Source: Limnephilus marmoratus
Taxonomy: Eukaryota; Arthropoda; Insecta; Trichoptera; Limnephilidae
Direction of reading: 5' to 3'
DNA: 64,000 bases
Assembly: GCA_917880885.1 (NCBI GenBank)
Contig: OU862908.1
Span: 9,708,501 to 9,772,500 of the forward strand
A program made the translations under genes and the position numbers. Below the pieces are notes generated by a model. That model saw nothing but the letters and a program-made list of their open reading frames with translations, searched no databases and had not been told where the DNA came from. Position 1 is the stretch's first letter; each line of letters opens with the position of its first letter. This document shows positions 19,162 through 30,340 of the stretch, piece after piece.

Positions 19162-20075
19162 GTGTTGCCATCTGTCCGGCTTTAGCCGGACATGTTTGGC
19201 TTTTTTAGGTCGTGTCCGGCTAAATAATTATATGTCCGGCATGTACGGCTTTTGTTAGGCTTTTTGTTAGTGTAACGCGGTGCACGCAGCGTCTGTTGAA
19301 CGAACGCAACGCAAGCTACGCAAGGCGCAACGTGTTAAGGCGGGGGCGGGGGACAATGGCTATTCTTGGTCTTCCAAACTTCTGAAATTGGCGGAATATT
19401 ACCTTGCTTATTCAAAGTAATGTTCAAAGAGTTTTCTCTTTAATAAACGCCCAGTGGACCAAGGAACACAATACATTGCAAACAGAAGCAATTGCTAAAA
19501 TGATGTACCTACACATTGTGTAATTTAAAAATTACATGTCAAGAATTTTATTAAATGATTTCCAAAGAAAACAAAGTTTTGGATAAAGTAGGTGAAAAAG
19601 CCAAAAATACAAAATTGTAGATTTTTCAAATTTTTGAATAATTTGGAGAAGTCGAGATTTCATTTTAATTTATTTTTTTCGTTTTCGTCCACAAATATAG
19701 ACATGTTTCATTTTATATTTATTTAATGAAAAATTTTATTCAACTGTTTAACCAGAAAAAGGGTTATGTTTTGTTTGTTTGTTTTATAAGTTTATTATGT
19801 TATGTCTACAGACATAAGACTCAATATTTTTTTATTTTGTTATTGACGTATTCTCTATTATAAATGCCAAATAATGACAAAAATAAGACTGATTAATGAT
19901 TGTTGTTATTAAATTGGTTAATGTGTGATTAATAAAGAACTGTAACTTGTAACAGATTTTTTTATTATTATGTACATATAAAAGTTATGTCCAAAATTAC
20001 GTACTTACGTCCGGCTTTTAGGGCCAAATGTCCGGCCAAATACAGCGCAGAGCCAGGTTTTTTTTTTTTAGAAGA
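19162..20075. mobile_element. hAT-like non-autonomous element, GTCCGGC family, older copy
   Basis: It starts GTTGCCATCTGTCCGGC and has the same subterminal GTCCGGCTAAA / GTCCGGC / TTGTTAGGCTTTTTGTTAG blocks, the GAACGAACGCAACGCAAGCT segment and the closing TTACGTCCGGCTTTTAGGGC ... TTTAGAAGAT as the younger copy at 27586-28488. Its right terminus is mutated and no duplication remains. The interior lacks the frame seen in the other copy. It is itself inserted next to a SINE fragment. Confidence 0.6.
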
Positions 20076-20095
20076 TTCTACAGAATAAAAATCAG

Positions 20096-20328
20096 AGTGT
20101 GCAATTCACACGCGGTAGAAGTGAAACCTTCAGAAAAATAAAGTAGGCAAGAGTGGGGAGGCTACGAAGCACCGCCCAAAGATGAGACCGATTCTATCTC
20201 ATCACTATCCCATTCTCTCGCAGGCTAAATCCTATAGATGTATGTATTTGTCTCTTTTTAGTGTCGCTATTTTTCGTTTCGTCGAGTTTCAAATCACAGC
20301 GGTGCTAAAGAAGTTTTCACTTCAAAAA
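20096..20328. repeat. ~235-bp MITE-like repeat, family with 14-bp inverted ends (copy 1)
   Basis: It begins GTGTGCAATTCACACGCGGT, then AGAAGTGAAACCTTC, and ends GAAGTTTTCACTTC, the inverse of the latter with one mismatch. The middle has AGAGTGGGGAGGCTACGAAG and TTGTCTCTTTTTAGTGTCGC. Copies at 28894-29108 and 51820-52056 keep the same order. It is non-coding. Confidence 0.7.
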
Positions 20329-20738
20329 AATATTACACATCCAAATACAGAATAAAAATAATTGACCGATAAAATATATCATAGATAGGTAGATAGTACT
20401 TTATCGCTTGTCTGGATTTGAAGAGATCGTTTTTATAATGTGACAATTTTCACAACAGTTCTAATTTTGAATATGTCAAATGTCTCACATTCAAGATTAT
20501 TTCTCATTTAAAGTTATACTACCTACATTAATGTAAAAGCCCTCTGGGCGAAAAATAAAATAAATGAATAAATCGATATGACTTGTTTTGCTGAAATTTT
20601 ATTTTGTTTTAGGTTAAATTACATTAAATACTGCCAGGTAGATACTTGATGGATTAAAAATTTATTGGAAACATAACAGTGTTTTTTACTTGCTACACTT
20701 TGGGTTAACTTTGTGAGACAATAACCTTTATATTTATA
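20329..20738. other. No gene seen
   Basis: AT-rich. GCCCTCTGGGCGAAAAATAAA followed by an A/T-rich run (20548-20575) looks like a retroelement 3' tail but no body precedes it. Confidence 0.3.
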
Positions 20739-21535
20739 CTAGCTGACCCGACGAACTTCTTACCGCCTCAGTATCAATAACTGTTGTGTTAACCTGTGAC
20801 AGGCCAGGAACGCGTATATGCGGGCGGATCAAATTTAAAAAAAGAATATTGATTCAAATAATTTGGATGCGATTTTAAATTTTTTGTATAAAGAAACTGT
20901 ACTAAGGAAAAAGTCAGAATAGCTTCCTCCATTCTTGTTCTTAAGGTAATTTCCAAAAATTTTTCCAAAAAACCCTGGCCCTTGACAGGTTAACTTATTA
21001 GCTGAATTAAATTCAGTTTTTTACTAAGTTAAAATTACGCAATGAAGCAATTATCGATGCGCAACACTTTTCTTACTTTTCCAATTACTTACGGGAATTG
21101 CTTTTCTTTTTCTTTATATGATTTATTATAATTATTGTATTTTTCCTTTGGAGGGGTGTAGACATACGTTCACCGTTTATCTCATTTTCGACTATTGACA
21201 TTTAGTGTGTGAGAAAGAAGGGCAGCATTATAAAATATGTAAGAACAAAATCAAAACAATCAGCGCATTGACATTTGGCGTTTTTGAATTTTTGAAATAC
21301 ACTCACTATTCAAAATTATATTTATCACAATATTGCTGCAGCTTTTTCAAAATATGAGAATTCGTTCCAAATAAAATGTATGAAGAAAACAATTTTCGAT
21401 GTTTTAATAGCTATTCTGCTATTCGGGGCGTAGACGAATTCAACAAATCAAAGATCATAAAAATCGGTTCAGCCGTTCTTGAGTTATAAATGGTGTAAGT
21501 AACCCAACTTTGTTCTAAATATATACATATCAAGA
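20739..21535 (-). repeat. Interspersed element ending in TACTAGCTGACCCGACGAAC, with an older MITE inside
   Basis: The low-coordinate end TACTAGCTGACCCGACGAAC and the other end, near 21450, with AAAATCGGTTCAGCCGTTCT are the two ends of a very common insect repeat type (minus orientation: ...GAACGGCTGAACCGATTTTT to ...GGGTCAGCTAGTA). Inside, 21140-21395 is a copy, in reverse, of the MITE family seen at 11740 and 49180. It is non-coding. Confidence 0.5.
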
Positions 21536-22203
21536 TTGTTCAAGTAATGCAAATAATACTAATAAAAAAAGTTTTCATTGCATAATATTATATACCTGCT
21601 TTATCCACTATTGGAAGGCATTATGTATATACCAGAAAGAACTAGGTTTTGAGAATCCTGACCATATATTTTTGAGAATTTAAAAAACAGTTTTTTTCCT
21701 TTATTAATTTATTATTACATTATAGATTTTTATTCATAGACACCCAAACTAGGTAAATACCGTGTTTTGGTGGCAGAATAGAATCGATACGCGACAGAGC
21801 CAGCGAATTGCGTCGTACGTAATGTAGGTAGGTACCTACCAACTACGCATCGGAATAATACTGCCGTACAACCCTATCCAACCCAGGCGCGTAGCTACAT
21901 AGGGGCTACGCGGGGCAGTGCCCCGGGGCCCTCAAGCTCAGGGGGCCCTCGAATCCTTACCAGAAATCTCGATCGAACTGAACTTTTGGAAATTTCTCCC
22001 ATTTTCAAAATAAATATGACAGGTTGCAACCCCACTTTAATCATGACAACTCAGTTGAGAGAAATTCAAAAGTTATGCCTAGGGAATTCCCCTGAATTCT
22101 TTCTGTAGGTTGGCAGTGTTGTCAATTTGGCGGATAGTGATATGTGCGTCATTCCCCAACGACACTTGTAGCGTATCAGTTTGTTTCCTTTTATTTTACT
22201 TTT

Positions 22204-22600
22204 AAAAATAAATTTATAGAAATGATTTCGAATTATTCAAGTTCAAAAACTGCAAGAAAATATGGTATTGATACCCATTTTCAAGAAAAAAGGCAAAGAA
22301 AAGTTAAAAAACATTTTAATGAATTAGCTGCTGATCACCGATTTCCAAACCGAGAAAAAATATTTAAAATTGAGATTTTCAATAATGTAATAGACACAGT
22401 AATATCTCAATTAGACACATTTTATTGGTATGAATGCAGTCTGTCATATATTCGATTTTCTAACAACATTTTTAATACATGTTGATGAAGCAACTTTGTT
22501 ACAAAAGTGTGACGAATTCCAAAGAAAATATTCAGATATAATAGGCCTTAGTTTTTCATTTCAATTTATTAATATTTACCATCTAGTTTTATCTTTAATA
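22204..22600 (+). pseudogene. hAT transposase N-terminal-middle fragments
   Basis: A frame to 22485 contains ARKYGIDTHFQEKRQRKVKK, and a second, shifted frame near 22480-22600 contains HVDEATLLQKCDEFQRKYSDI. This arrangement is seen in transposases of the TTF-type zinc-finger (ZMYM-like) hAT group, where a RxxR.K.HF.E segment precedes the DDE domain's later part. The catalytic core between these blocks is not seen. The frame is stopped at 22485, and the sequence is cut by the SINE at 22603. Confidence 0.6.
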
Positions 22601-22602
22601 AA

Positions 22603-23023
22603 CGACCTCCATAGTCCAGTGGCTAAGACTCTTGACTCACATTCCGGAGGTCGCGGGTTCGAACCCGGCATGCGCAAATAAATTTTATTTGATTAATTTG
22701 TGTTATTTCACAATTAATTCATTTAAAATAATATATAGTATATTTGCGGCATGTTCCAGAGTGGAAGATACTATTAGTATCGCCCTGGTGTAAGACCACC
22801 ATTCAGAATTGAAACGTTGCTTGAAAATGGCTTTAGCCGTGTTTAGTGACCAGATCTGAATAGCCAGGTACTTCCCAACCTTCCTCATCCCCACCTCCTT
22901 CCCCTCCCCACTACCTTCAGCCTCACAACATACCCCAATTGGGGATGCCATAGTCTCACTGGCTCCAGACGGGAGCAGTTGAGATTCTTGTGCGGTATTC
23001 ACTGTAAAAAAAAAAAAAAAAAA
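22603..23023 (+). repeat. tRNA-derived SINE, copy 4 (full length with poly-A)
   Basis: This is the best copy. The head CGACCTCCATAGTCCAGTGG holds the A box region, ACTCTTGACTCACATTCCGG the anticodon-like part, and GCGGGTTCGAACCCGG the B box. The body follows with TTGATTAATTTGTGTTATTT, TATTTGCGGCATGTTCC, GGTGTAAGACCACCATTCAG and GCTTTAGCCGTGTTTAGTGA. The tail has TTGGGGATGCCATAGTCTCA, CTGGCTCCAGACGG and TTCTTGTGCGGTATTCACTG, then about 18 A. Length without poly-A is about 403 bp. Similar but not identical ATCTTTAATA / ATCTTAACTA words flank it. Confidence 0.85.
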
Positions 23024-23035
23024 TCTTAACTAACT

Positions 23036-23338
23036 CAAGCATGGACTGTTCACCAATTATGTAAGGAAATAATGAGCAAATATGGAGTGCTAGAATGCGA
23101 CCTAACGGAAGTATTTACAGCAATGTTATTATTCTTTACAATTCCTGTCACTTCTTCAGCAGCTGAAAGGTCATTTGGCAAATTAAAAATAATAAAAAAT
23201 TATTTAAGAAATAAGATGGGCCAAACTCGACTCCGACATTTATCGCTAATAGCAATTGAAAACAAAACCGCATCAAGCCTGGATTTAAACGAAGTCATTG
23301 ATACTTTTGCGAAAACTAAAGCTAGGAAAAAATTGTAA
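23036..23338 (+). pseudogene. hAT transposase C-terminal dimerisation domain
   Basis: The frame 23072-23338 reads FFTIPVTSSAAERSFGKLKI, then RNKMGQTRLRHLSLIAIEN, the hallmark hAT C-terminal (hATC) dimerisation motif (P..SA.ERSFS.LK.IKN..R..M...RL..L..I). The stop at 23338 precedes the element's right end by about 300 bases. The frame has no start of its own; it is the tail of the gene cut off by the SINE and by deletion. Confidence 0.85.
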
Positions 23339-23648
23339 ATATAATTGTTATTTAGTCAGTTGGTAGGCCCGACCTTTATATAATAAACCCTTGAATCTTC
23401 TCTATTTCGTTTTATTAGCCAAACCTACACCAAGTATTAATTGTAATTTATGTTGTTACTGTTTAATATTTTTATTACCTGCCCTGCAGTCTGCAGTGCA
23501 CAAAAAAGAGCTTAAGTAGCTTAGCATTTTTAAAGTATTTGTATATTTCATATTTTTATTTGATAAAACTTATTTACATAGCAGTGGGGCCCCATTTTTT
23601 AATTTGCCCCAGGGCCCTTGGTTACCTAGCTACGCCACTGATCCAACC

Positions 23649-24300
23649 CCATTCCTATTATTAGTTCAAGCGATGACCGTAAATAATACACTAACCAATA
23701 GGTAATACCGCCATCAAATGAGTATTTGGCATTTAACATCGCATAAGGGCAATGAAGTGGTTAAATTTGATTTTTTCTCCGGTGATCTTGACTCCATAGG
23801 TATAATACGTTCGACTTCTCATATTCGCTCTTTTAGAAATGACCCAAATAACGCTTAGTATTTAGGATTGGGTGTGTTATGTTATATATATACAACACTT
23901 CCGACAGTGTGATATATACAGAGCTCCGGGCCGAAAAGTCCCTTGCCTCTTTCATCATGATCATGAGTTTATTTTGTTTGGTTGTTGAAAATATGACATA
24001 AGTTTGTTAAAAATCCAACAGTGTGTGTCTTTACCAAACGTCAGGTCACATAGAAACATTTTTTTTTATCGCTTACGCACATAGTTTTTAGCGAAAAAAT
24101 GTAACAAGTGTACCTACAAAATCGTCGAATTTTTTACAGATTCGAAAAATGTTGATGTGTTCTTTAATTATGTAAAATGTAAATTTTTCCATTGGAATTC
24201 ACTGGAATTTTCTTTTCTGAAGTCATGTAAGTGAAGAATAACAAGTGTAAAACATGAAAACAGGTGTTCGTTTGGAAAGAGATAAGTAAATTTATTCACC
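23649..24300. other. No gene seen
   Basis: AT-rich, with a TATATATA run near 23885. Nothing is supported. Confidence 0.3.
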
Positions 24301-24712
24301 TACTAGCTGGTTCCCGGCATGCGTTGCTATGCCATTTAATAAAGAAATTGTTTCTCCCTGCGTGTCCTTTCCCATTCGTCCCCTTCCCCTCTCGCGTTCC
24401 CACTCCGATGTCTCCACCTTCCCCCTCCCCACTCCACTCCCCCCCTCCCGAGTTACCCTCCCTTCCCGGGTTCCCCTCCCCCTCCCGCATTCCATACATT
24501 CAGTTTTCAAACAGCTCGCGTGCCACCTACCGCATTTAAAAAAAATACAAATTTCATAACGCCAGAGCTTATTACCGGTAGCTTTATGCAAACCTTGTCC
24601 TGACAATAACGAACACAAATTAAAAAGAATTATCCAATTTGGTGCAGTCGTTCGGAAGTTATGCGCGTACATAAATTTCGGCGATTCATTTTTATTTATG
24701 TATATATGTATA
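24301..24712 (+). repeat. Interspersed repeat with CTAGCTGGTTCCCGGCATGC start and TATA-rich tail (copy 1)
   Basis: It starts TACTAGCTGGTTCCCGGCAT, has a long C/T-rich middle (24350-24490), TTCAGTTTTCAAACAGCTCG, CCAGAGCTTATTACCGGTAG, and ends GGTGCAGTCGTTCGGAAGTT, TTTCGGCGATTCATTTTTAT. The end passes directly into the GATATA array. The copy at 37455-37905 has the same order and ends in GATA repeats; 27275-27545 (minus) and 41748-42079 (minus) are partial relatives. Confidence 0.65.
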
Positions 24713-25138
24713 ATATAGATATAGATATAGATATAGATATAGATATAGATATAGATATAGATATAGATATAGATATAGATATAGATATAGATATAGATAT
24801 AGATATAGATATAGATATAGATATAGATATAGATATAGATATAGATATAGATATAGATATAGATATAGATATAGATATAGATATAGATATAGATATAGAT
24901 ATAGATATAGATATAGATATAGATATAGATATAGATATAGATATAGATATAGATATAGATATAGATATAGATATAGATATAGATATAGATATAGATATAG
25001 ATATAGATATAGATATAGATATAGATATAGATATAGATATAGATATAGATATAGATATAGATATAGATATAGATATAGATATAGATATAGATATAGATAT
25101 AGATATAGATATAGATATAGATATAGATATAGATATAT
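24713..25138 (+). repeat. (GATATA)n microsatellite, about 70 units
   Basis: An almost uninterrupted hexamer array of about 425 bp (TATAGATATAGATATAGATA). Alternating Asp-Ile and Tyr-Leu reading frames through it are artefacts of periodicity. It starts at the A/T-rich tail of the preceding repeat copy, whose sister at 37.9 kb ends in a short GATA run, so it probably expanded from that tail. High purity indicates recent expansion. Confidence 0.98.
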
Positions 25139-25149
25139 ATATAGATTCG

Positions 25150-25436
25150 GGCAACGTAAACCTTGGATCACGTATATCAGATTTGGAGTCAATTTTGTGG
25201 TACCTATACCTTTTTTTATTTAAGCTTTCGTTTTGGAGTAAATCAAGTCCGAAGATGGCATTTTTTGGTTAAATTTGATAAAAATCGGTAGCAGGGGTTA
25301 ATATCGGATGTTTAGTGTATTTAAAATGTGTAGAAGAGTAGACATAATTTTAGATGACGAAAAATGTTTAAAAACAAAAGAAATCGAAATGCTCAGATCG
25401 TAGATTCACCAGTTTCCGTTTTTACCATTCCGGACA
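25150..25436 (+). mobile_element. Short relative of the MITE at 60450-61440
   Basis: It shares with 60480-60620 the words TTTGGAGTCAATTT / TTCGGAGTCGATTT, AGCTTTCGTTTT, GAGTAAAT, GTCCGAAG and TTTTTTGGTTAAATTTGA. With the other end it shares GAAATGCTCAGATCG / GAAATGCTGAGATCG, TAGATTCACCAGTTTCC and CCGGACACC. The left terminal repeat has been lost, probably at the microsatellite boundary. Confidence 0.6.
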
Positions 25437-27274
25437 CCAATTATTATAATAAATGAGGGTAAATAAAACCAGTAAACACAATACGTATTCGTTGACCTAT
25501 TTAATTTTGATAATCCGGCATTATACGATCAGCTTTCCTTTCATTGATCAGTTTAATAGACAGACTAGGTCTGGAAAGTATATTGAGGAAAGAGAGAGAC
25601 AGAGAGAGAGAGGAGCACGCAATTTCTGGGCGATGAGTCACTGCGCTAATGGCCAGAGGAATCGTACCAGTCCCGTGAAATGGTTTTGGAATGCAAATTG
25701 TAGTCATTTCTAGTGCAAACTGGTGATATTAATCCACCAATTCCGTAATAATAACGTAGTATTTTTTGTTTGTTTGCTTTAACCACTCCGGTCTATCGCC
25801 TTTGTGCAAGTTTTTTTTATCTTAAACGAACCGTCAGATTTATAAAAATTTTGTGTTATTTCCGCTTCGCAATTAAAGCTCAATGAATGAAATAATTCTG
25901 AACTTAGCCGAATACTAAAAACTGGTTTGAAGGGTTATGAAATAAGCTTTTAAATTTACAATTATTACAAATTTTAAATATAAACATTTGTAAATATTAA
26001 AATTTAGAATGCAAACATAAAAAAACTTTAAAAATGACTCACGTGATGTTTTTTTTAAAACGGTACTGAAATCAAGGATTATGTAAAAAAAACACTCATT
26101 TTATAGTACAAATGCATAATAAACAATTTTGTCACCTCACTTTTTTATCATTTCATACAAAAATATTTAATCAACAATTAATTAACACTGTCGAACGGCG
26201 CGTGCGCGAATTGGCGGGTGAAATCTGTTTCTACAAAATAAGTGTTTTTACGTATATCTATGGACAACGTTGAATAGAGATGTGTAGCGTGTTTTATTGT
26301 AGATATTCTTCTTTTTGTTTTAGGGTTGTAACTGTAACAATAGCGGAGTTATAATGATTTCTTTGGGAACACACGCGTTAGCTTGAAAACATCTTATTTG
26401 GACTTGACTGTTTTGTTATACTATCGTGTAAACAAGCTTAGGGGTCGGAGTGGTTAATAAATTATATTATAACAAAAACATGTGGTTATGTTTTTCCCAT
26501 AATCATCAGAAAACCATTAAACGTTATGTAAGAGCATTTTTAAACCTAAAAATTTTTGTAAACATGATTATGATTAGTGATTATGTAAGTACTAAAAATA
26601 ATACATAAGTTACATAACATAAAGAACTGAATTAATCCCACGAGTTTAGAATATAATACCTATAACCTAATATAATAACTACCTAAAAGCACGTTATTTT
26701 TACTTGGACATATTTCTGTTTAATATTAATTTTTTTGAAAATGTAATCCATATATTATGGGAAACTTTAAAATTCAAAGCGAAAACTTTGTGTTATCTCT
26801 TTCTAAAACTGTTTATCTATCTATATTATATAAAAATAAAAATTTGCTTGCTTATATGTTTATATGTGAGTTCTCTATGCATAGGAAATGTTTGAATTTT
26901 CAAAATACCGTCTTTCCACCCTCGCGAAGGTTTCTGGATTATTACAACCACAGGACAATACCTATATCTGAATAGTTTTTTTTAATCATAACAAAAACTC
27001 TTACAAAACTGTCAAAAATATCACAATTTGAGAATGACATTTTGCAAACAATCGATTGTTAAATCAAAATTCAATTTTCGAATAAACTTTTTAAATGAAT
27101 GAATTCAATCAAAGTAAAAAATCGAAGCAAAATCGAATACTTTGAATCTAATCAAAAATTATATTTATTTTAAATAGGTAGGTACCTATGTTAGGTACCA
27201 AATTTGATCGATTGTTCTTATAATAAACAAAAATGAATGTTTGTAATATATGAAAAATGAAAATATGTAAAAAA
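25437..27274. other. No gene seen
   Basis: AT-rich. A GA-rich simple stretch (AGAGAGAGACAGAGAGAGAG, near 25590) lies in a short open frame without motifs. A GC-richer word CGGCGCGTGCGCGAATTGGC near 26196 is isolated. The region 26680-27000 has no repeated partner in the window. Nothing is supported. Confidence 0.3.
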
Positions 27275-27545
27275 AAATGTAGGTGGTACGCGAGATGTTT
27301 GAAAATCTGAATGTACCCGGACTGATATATCAAAAGCGGGAAAGGGGAGGGGATCGCACGAGGGGGGTTTGTGGGAGAGGGGAGAGGGAAGGCGGTGAAG
27401 GTGGGGGGGAACGCGTGAGGGGAAGGGGACATGGGAGGGAAAGGTGAGGCGGAAGGGGAACGGGACGGATGGGAAAAGACACGCAGAGAGAAACAATTTC
27501 TTTATTAGTGAAATTGCAAACGCATGCCGGGAACTCGGTAGTATC
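27275..27545 (-). repeat. Interspersed repeat, CTAGCTGGTTCCCGGCATGC family (copy 2, partial)
   Basis: In minus orientation it runs from ACCGAGTTCCCGGCATGCG through a C/T-rich middle to CATTCAGATTTTCAAACATC and CGCGTACCACCTAC, the order seen at 24301. The 3' quarter is missing. Confidence 0.6.
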
Positions 27546-27585
27546 AATATAAAATAAGATCGAGCGAGTTTAATGAGGACATGTA

Positions 27586-28488
27586 TAGGGTTGCCATCTG
27601 TCCGGCTTTAGCCGGACATGTTTGGCTTTTTGAGGTCGTGTCCGGCTAAATTTTTATATGTCCGGCCTGTACGGCTTTTGTTAGGCTTTTTGTTAGTGTA
27701 ACGCGATGCACGCAGCGCCTGCAGAACGAACGCAACGCAAGCTACGCAAGGCGCAACGTGTTGCGGACGAGGCGGGAGTGGGCGACAGTGGTTATTCTTG
27801 GTTCGAGAGGGTTTTGTCTTTAGTCGGCTCGTTAGTGGCTCTTTTATGTCAATATATCAAAGTCGAATCAAATGTACGAAATTTCAGATGTTTCAGTCAA
27901 CGAAGTAATTGACCAGTGTTCACACATAATGGACAATATAAAAATGATACACTGCAACAAAATTTCTGCCCAATCAATTTAACCGCAATTTTACAACATT
28001 TATCGAGGGTTCACCCAGATCGCATGGAAGAATTCAAAGAAAACATTAATAATATTTACAAAATTGTCAAAGACTACTTAATCTCTTGGACAAGTGAATT
28101 CAGTGCAGAATCGAAACACTTTAAGTGTGACTTTAGCTGGGGTACCAAGCTGGGAGATGTGTTTAATAAACAACTGTAACTTGTAACCGATTTTTATTAG
28201 GCGGCATACCTTAATTATGTGAGCATTTTTTTTTTCAATCTAGAACTTTCCCCCCCCCCCTTGGTGAGATAAATTTGGGCCACGTCGTATATTTTTTTTC
28301 AAGTAACGTGAGATTTTGCTGGACCCCCTTCGCTCCCCCTTTTGAGCTCACTTAATTAATGTATGCCCCCTTATTATGTATAAATGTTATGTCCAAAATT
28401 ACGTACGCATGTCCGGCTTTTAGGGCAAAATGTCCGGCCTAATACAGTGCAGAGTCAGGCTTTTTTATTTTAGAAGATGGCAACCCTA
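27586..28488. mobile_element. hAT-like non-autonomous element with perfect 8-bp duplication, GTCCGGC family
   Basis: TAGGGTTGCCATCT begins the element and AGATGGCAACCCTA ends it (14-bp perfect inverted repeats). GACATGTA stands at 27578-27585 and 28489-28496. Subterminal regions contain several GTCCGGC words in both orientations, likely transposase-binding sites. The interior has a GC-rich segment (GAACGAACGCAACGCAAGCT) and an 87-codon frame. At 903 bp it lacks a transposase. A diverged sister lies at 19162-20075. Confidence 0.85.
27916..28179 (+). CDS. Unassigned 87-codon open frame carried by the GTCCGGC element
   Basis: The frame encodes a short, probably alpha-helical segment with ILQHLSRVHPDRMEEFKENI, NNIYKIVKDYLISWTSEF and FKCDFSWGTKLGDVFNKQL. 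No family is recognised with confidence. The charged amphipathic pattern resembles a fragment from the middle of a transposase-derived or host regulatory protein. The sister copy at 19162-20075 lacks the frame, so it was either deleted there or captured here. There is no splice or promoter evidence. It may be a residue of the family's autonomous ancestor. Confidence 0.3.
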   Translation: MFTHNGQYKNDTLQQNFCPINLTAILQHLSRVHPDRMEEFKENINNIYKIVKDYLISWTSEFSAESKHFKCDFSWGTKLGDVFNKQL

Positions 28489-28499
28489 GACATGTAGTG

Positions 28500-28893
28500 A
28501 CAAGTGTGTGATGGCAGTTGTTATTATGATACAACATGACTCGCAGGTATTGATGTTTTGTGGAAAATACGCAACTACACAAGTATGTCTCGAGTGAAAA
28601 TTCAACCGCCTAAGTTAGCAACAGCATTAATAATGTACCTGGGAATGTAGGTTAATATCCTACACAGAATGTTAAAGAAAATTAAGTATATAATACTAAT
28701 ATGTTTAATATATTGAGAATATTACATATTATAATCTATATTAAATCATATATATATATGTTTTTTTTCTTCTGAGTTGGGTAGTTTGTTAACAAGAGAT
28801 CACTTTATTGTAATTAGTTTTAAGACCGTATGTTTTTTAAAATTTATTGTATGTTTGTATTTTAAATAATAATAAAATAAAAAATAATTACAA
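28500..28893. other. No gene seen
   Basis: AT-rich, with TATATATATG near 28750. No feature supported. Confidence 0.3.
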
Positions 28894-29108
28894 GTGTGCG
28901 GTTCACACGCGGTAGAAGTACAACCTTCACATAACTAAATTAAACAAGAGTGGGGAGGCTACGAAGCACCGCACAAAGAATATACCGATTATACTATCTC
29001 ATTCTATCGCAGGCTAAATCCTGCAAATGTATTTGTCTCTTTTTAGTGTCGCTTTTTCGTTTAATCGAGTTTCAAATCACAACAGTGCTAAATAAGTTTA
29101 TTCTTCAA
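28894..29108. repeat. MITE-like repeat with 14-bp inverted ends (copy 2)
   Basis: It begins GTGTGCGGTTCACACGCGGT and carries AGAGTGGGGAGGCTACGAAG, CGCAGGCTAAATCCTGCAAA and TTGTCTCTTTTTAGTGTCGC. The right inverted end is more diverged than in the copy at 20096. Confidence 0.65.
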
Positions 29109-30340
29109 AAAAGAAGAAGAAAAAACGAGAAAGGAATTAGACAAAATATGAAAAAGAATCATACGCATTATATGGTATCCAAATATAGATACCTACACAG
29201 TTGAAATATTTTTTAGGATTTAAAAAACTTATAATAACTTTAAAAACATACTATTGGTAACCGGTAGGTACCAAGTTCAAATTTATTGTGTAATTAAGTA
29301 ATTATTTTTGGTATTTGCGACAAATCCCTTTTAGTGGAAGATTACTGACGGCAGTTAAAGGGTTTCACTGTGTGGTAAATAGCAACCCATAATATGTTAC
29401 ATATTTTGTACGGGCAATAAAATATGGTCAGGTGAGTTCACCTGGTAATATCCGTAACCGCGTGCTGTTTGTCGTATGGTTATCACATTCTGCGACTGGA
29501 GTTTTCAGCTGAAACTGGTTAAATCAAGCGATGGCTGAACATTGAATACATAAAAGATAGCCGACATTTTTAGAAAAATCGGACAAGGGATAAAAACATG
29601 CTAAGAACCTACTACACAAATAAACAGACAAAGCAAATATTAGAAGAACTTAATCTGTCCAAAATAATTAATAGGTGTTAAATACAGCATGATACTTCAG
29701 AATAAAGATCGATGGTGTAGGTGCTGAATTTAAGGTATTTGGCAAATTTTCCTCTTTATGAGATACAAATAGGTCACGTACACACGTACAACAGAAACAC
29801 CATGGATTTCATGTACGTTAAAATCACAAAGAACATCGTCACAGTAAAGTTGAAGCCTTATTTATAGAGGTAAGCACGCCCACGCTTTCTTCATCGAACG
29901 TAAATTTGTACTTCCGAGTTTATAAACACTTTCCGTCTACTTTTTAAAGGAAATATGGATTTTTAGATACGGTTGATATTTGAAAACGATTTATGTCTTT
30001 TATGGAAGCGTTGTGATACACTGTTTATAAAATAAGTGTATTTATTTACGGACATGAATTCCTTATCGGGTTTTCCAAGTTATTAAAACACACCGGGAAA
30101 GTGCAATTAGTAGGTATCAGTCGGTTTATAGCAGTTTAAGGTAGATGTAAAAATATTGTTTTCATACAGGTTAAAAGCGGAATGTAACACTGTGAAATTA
30201 TAATATTAGTGCATTGTTCTCGCGAGGAGAACTACGCGCTTTTCTGATACTCACATCCTATGGTTTGACCTTCGAGGGTGTGGAGTTGAAATTGGGTAAT
30301 TGCACGTAACACTCTGGTGCGGGGAATGTTTCTTTACTAA
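29109..30340. other. No gene seen
   Basis: AT-rich to neutral composition with no repeated partner in the window; possibly unique host DNA. No long frame or RNA gene is supported. Confidence 0.3.

Larger units (their letters stand above)
21884..23640 (+). mobile_element. hAT transposon with 8-bp target duplication, transposase decayed, SINE inside
   Basis: The left end reads CAGGCGCGTAGCTA and the right end, complemented, CAGTGGCGTAGCTA. ATCCAACC stands at 21876-21883 and at 23641-23648, a perfect 8-bp duplication as made by hAT transposases. Subterminal GGGGCCCTC / GGGGCCCC blocks are typical of this hAT group. Remains of the transposase lie at 22204-22600 and 23036-23338. A full SINE (22603-23023) interrupts the element, so it is younger than the hAT. 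At 1757 bp including the SINE, most of a normal hAT gene is missing. Confidence 0.9.

Noticed and set aside
24661..25272. Long open frames in three phases through the GATATA array
   Set aside because: They encode only Asp-Ile, Tyr-Leu or Ile-Ser alternation produced by a hexamer microsatellite; no start context or homology.
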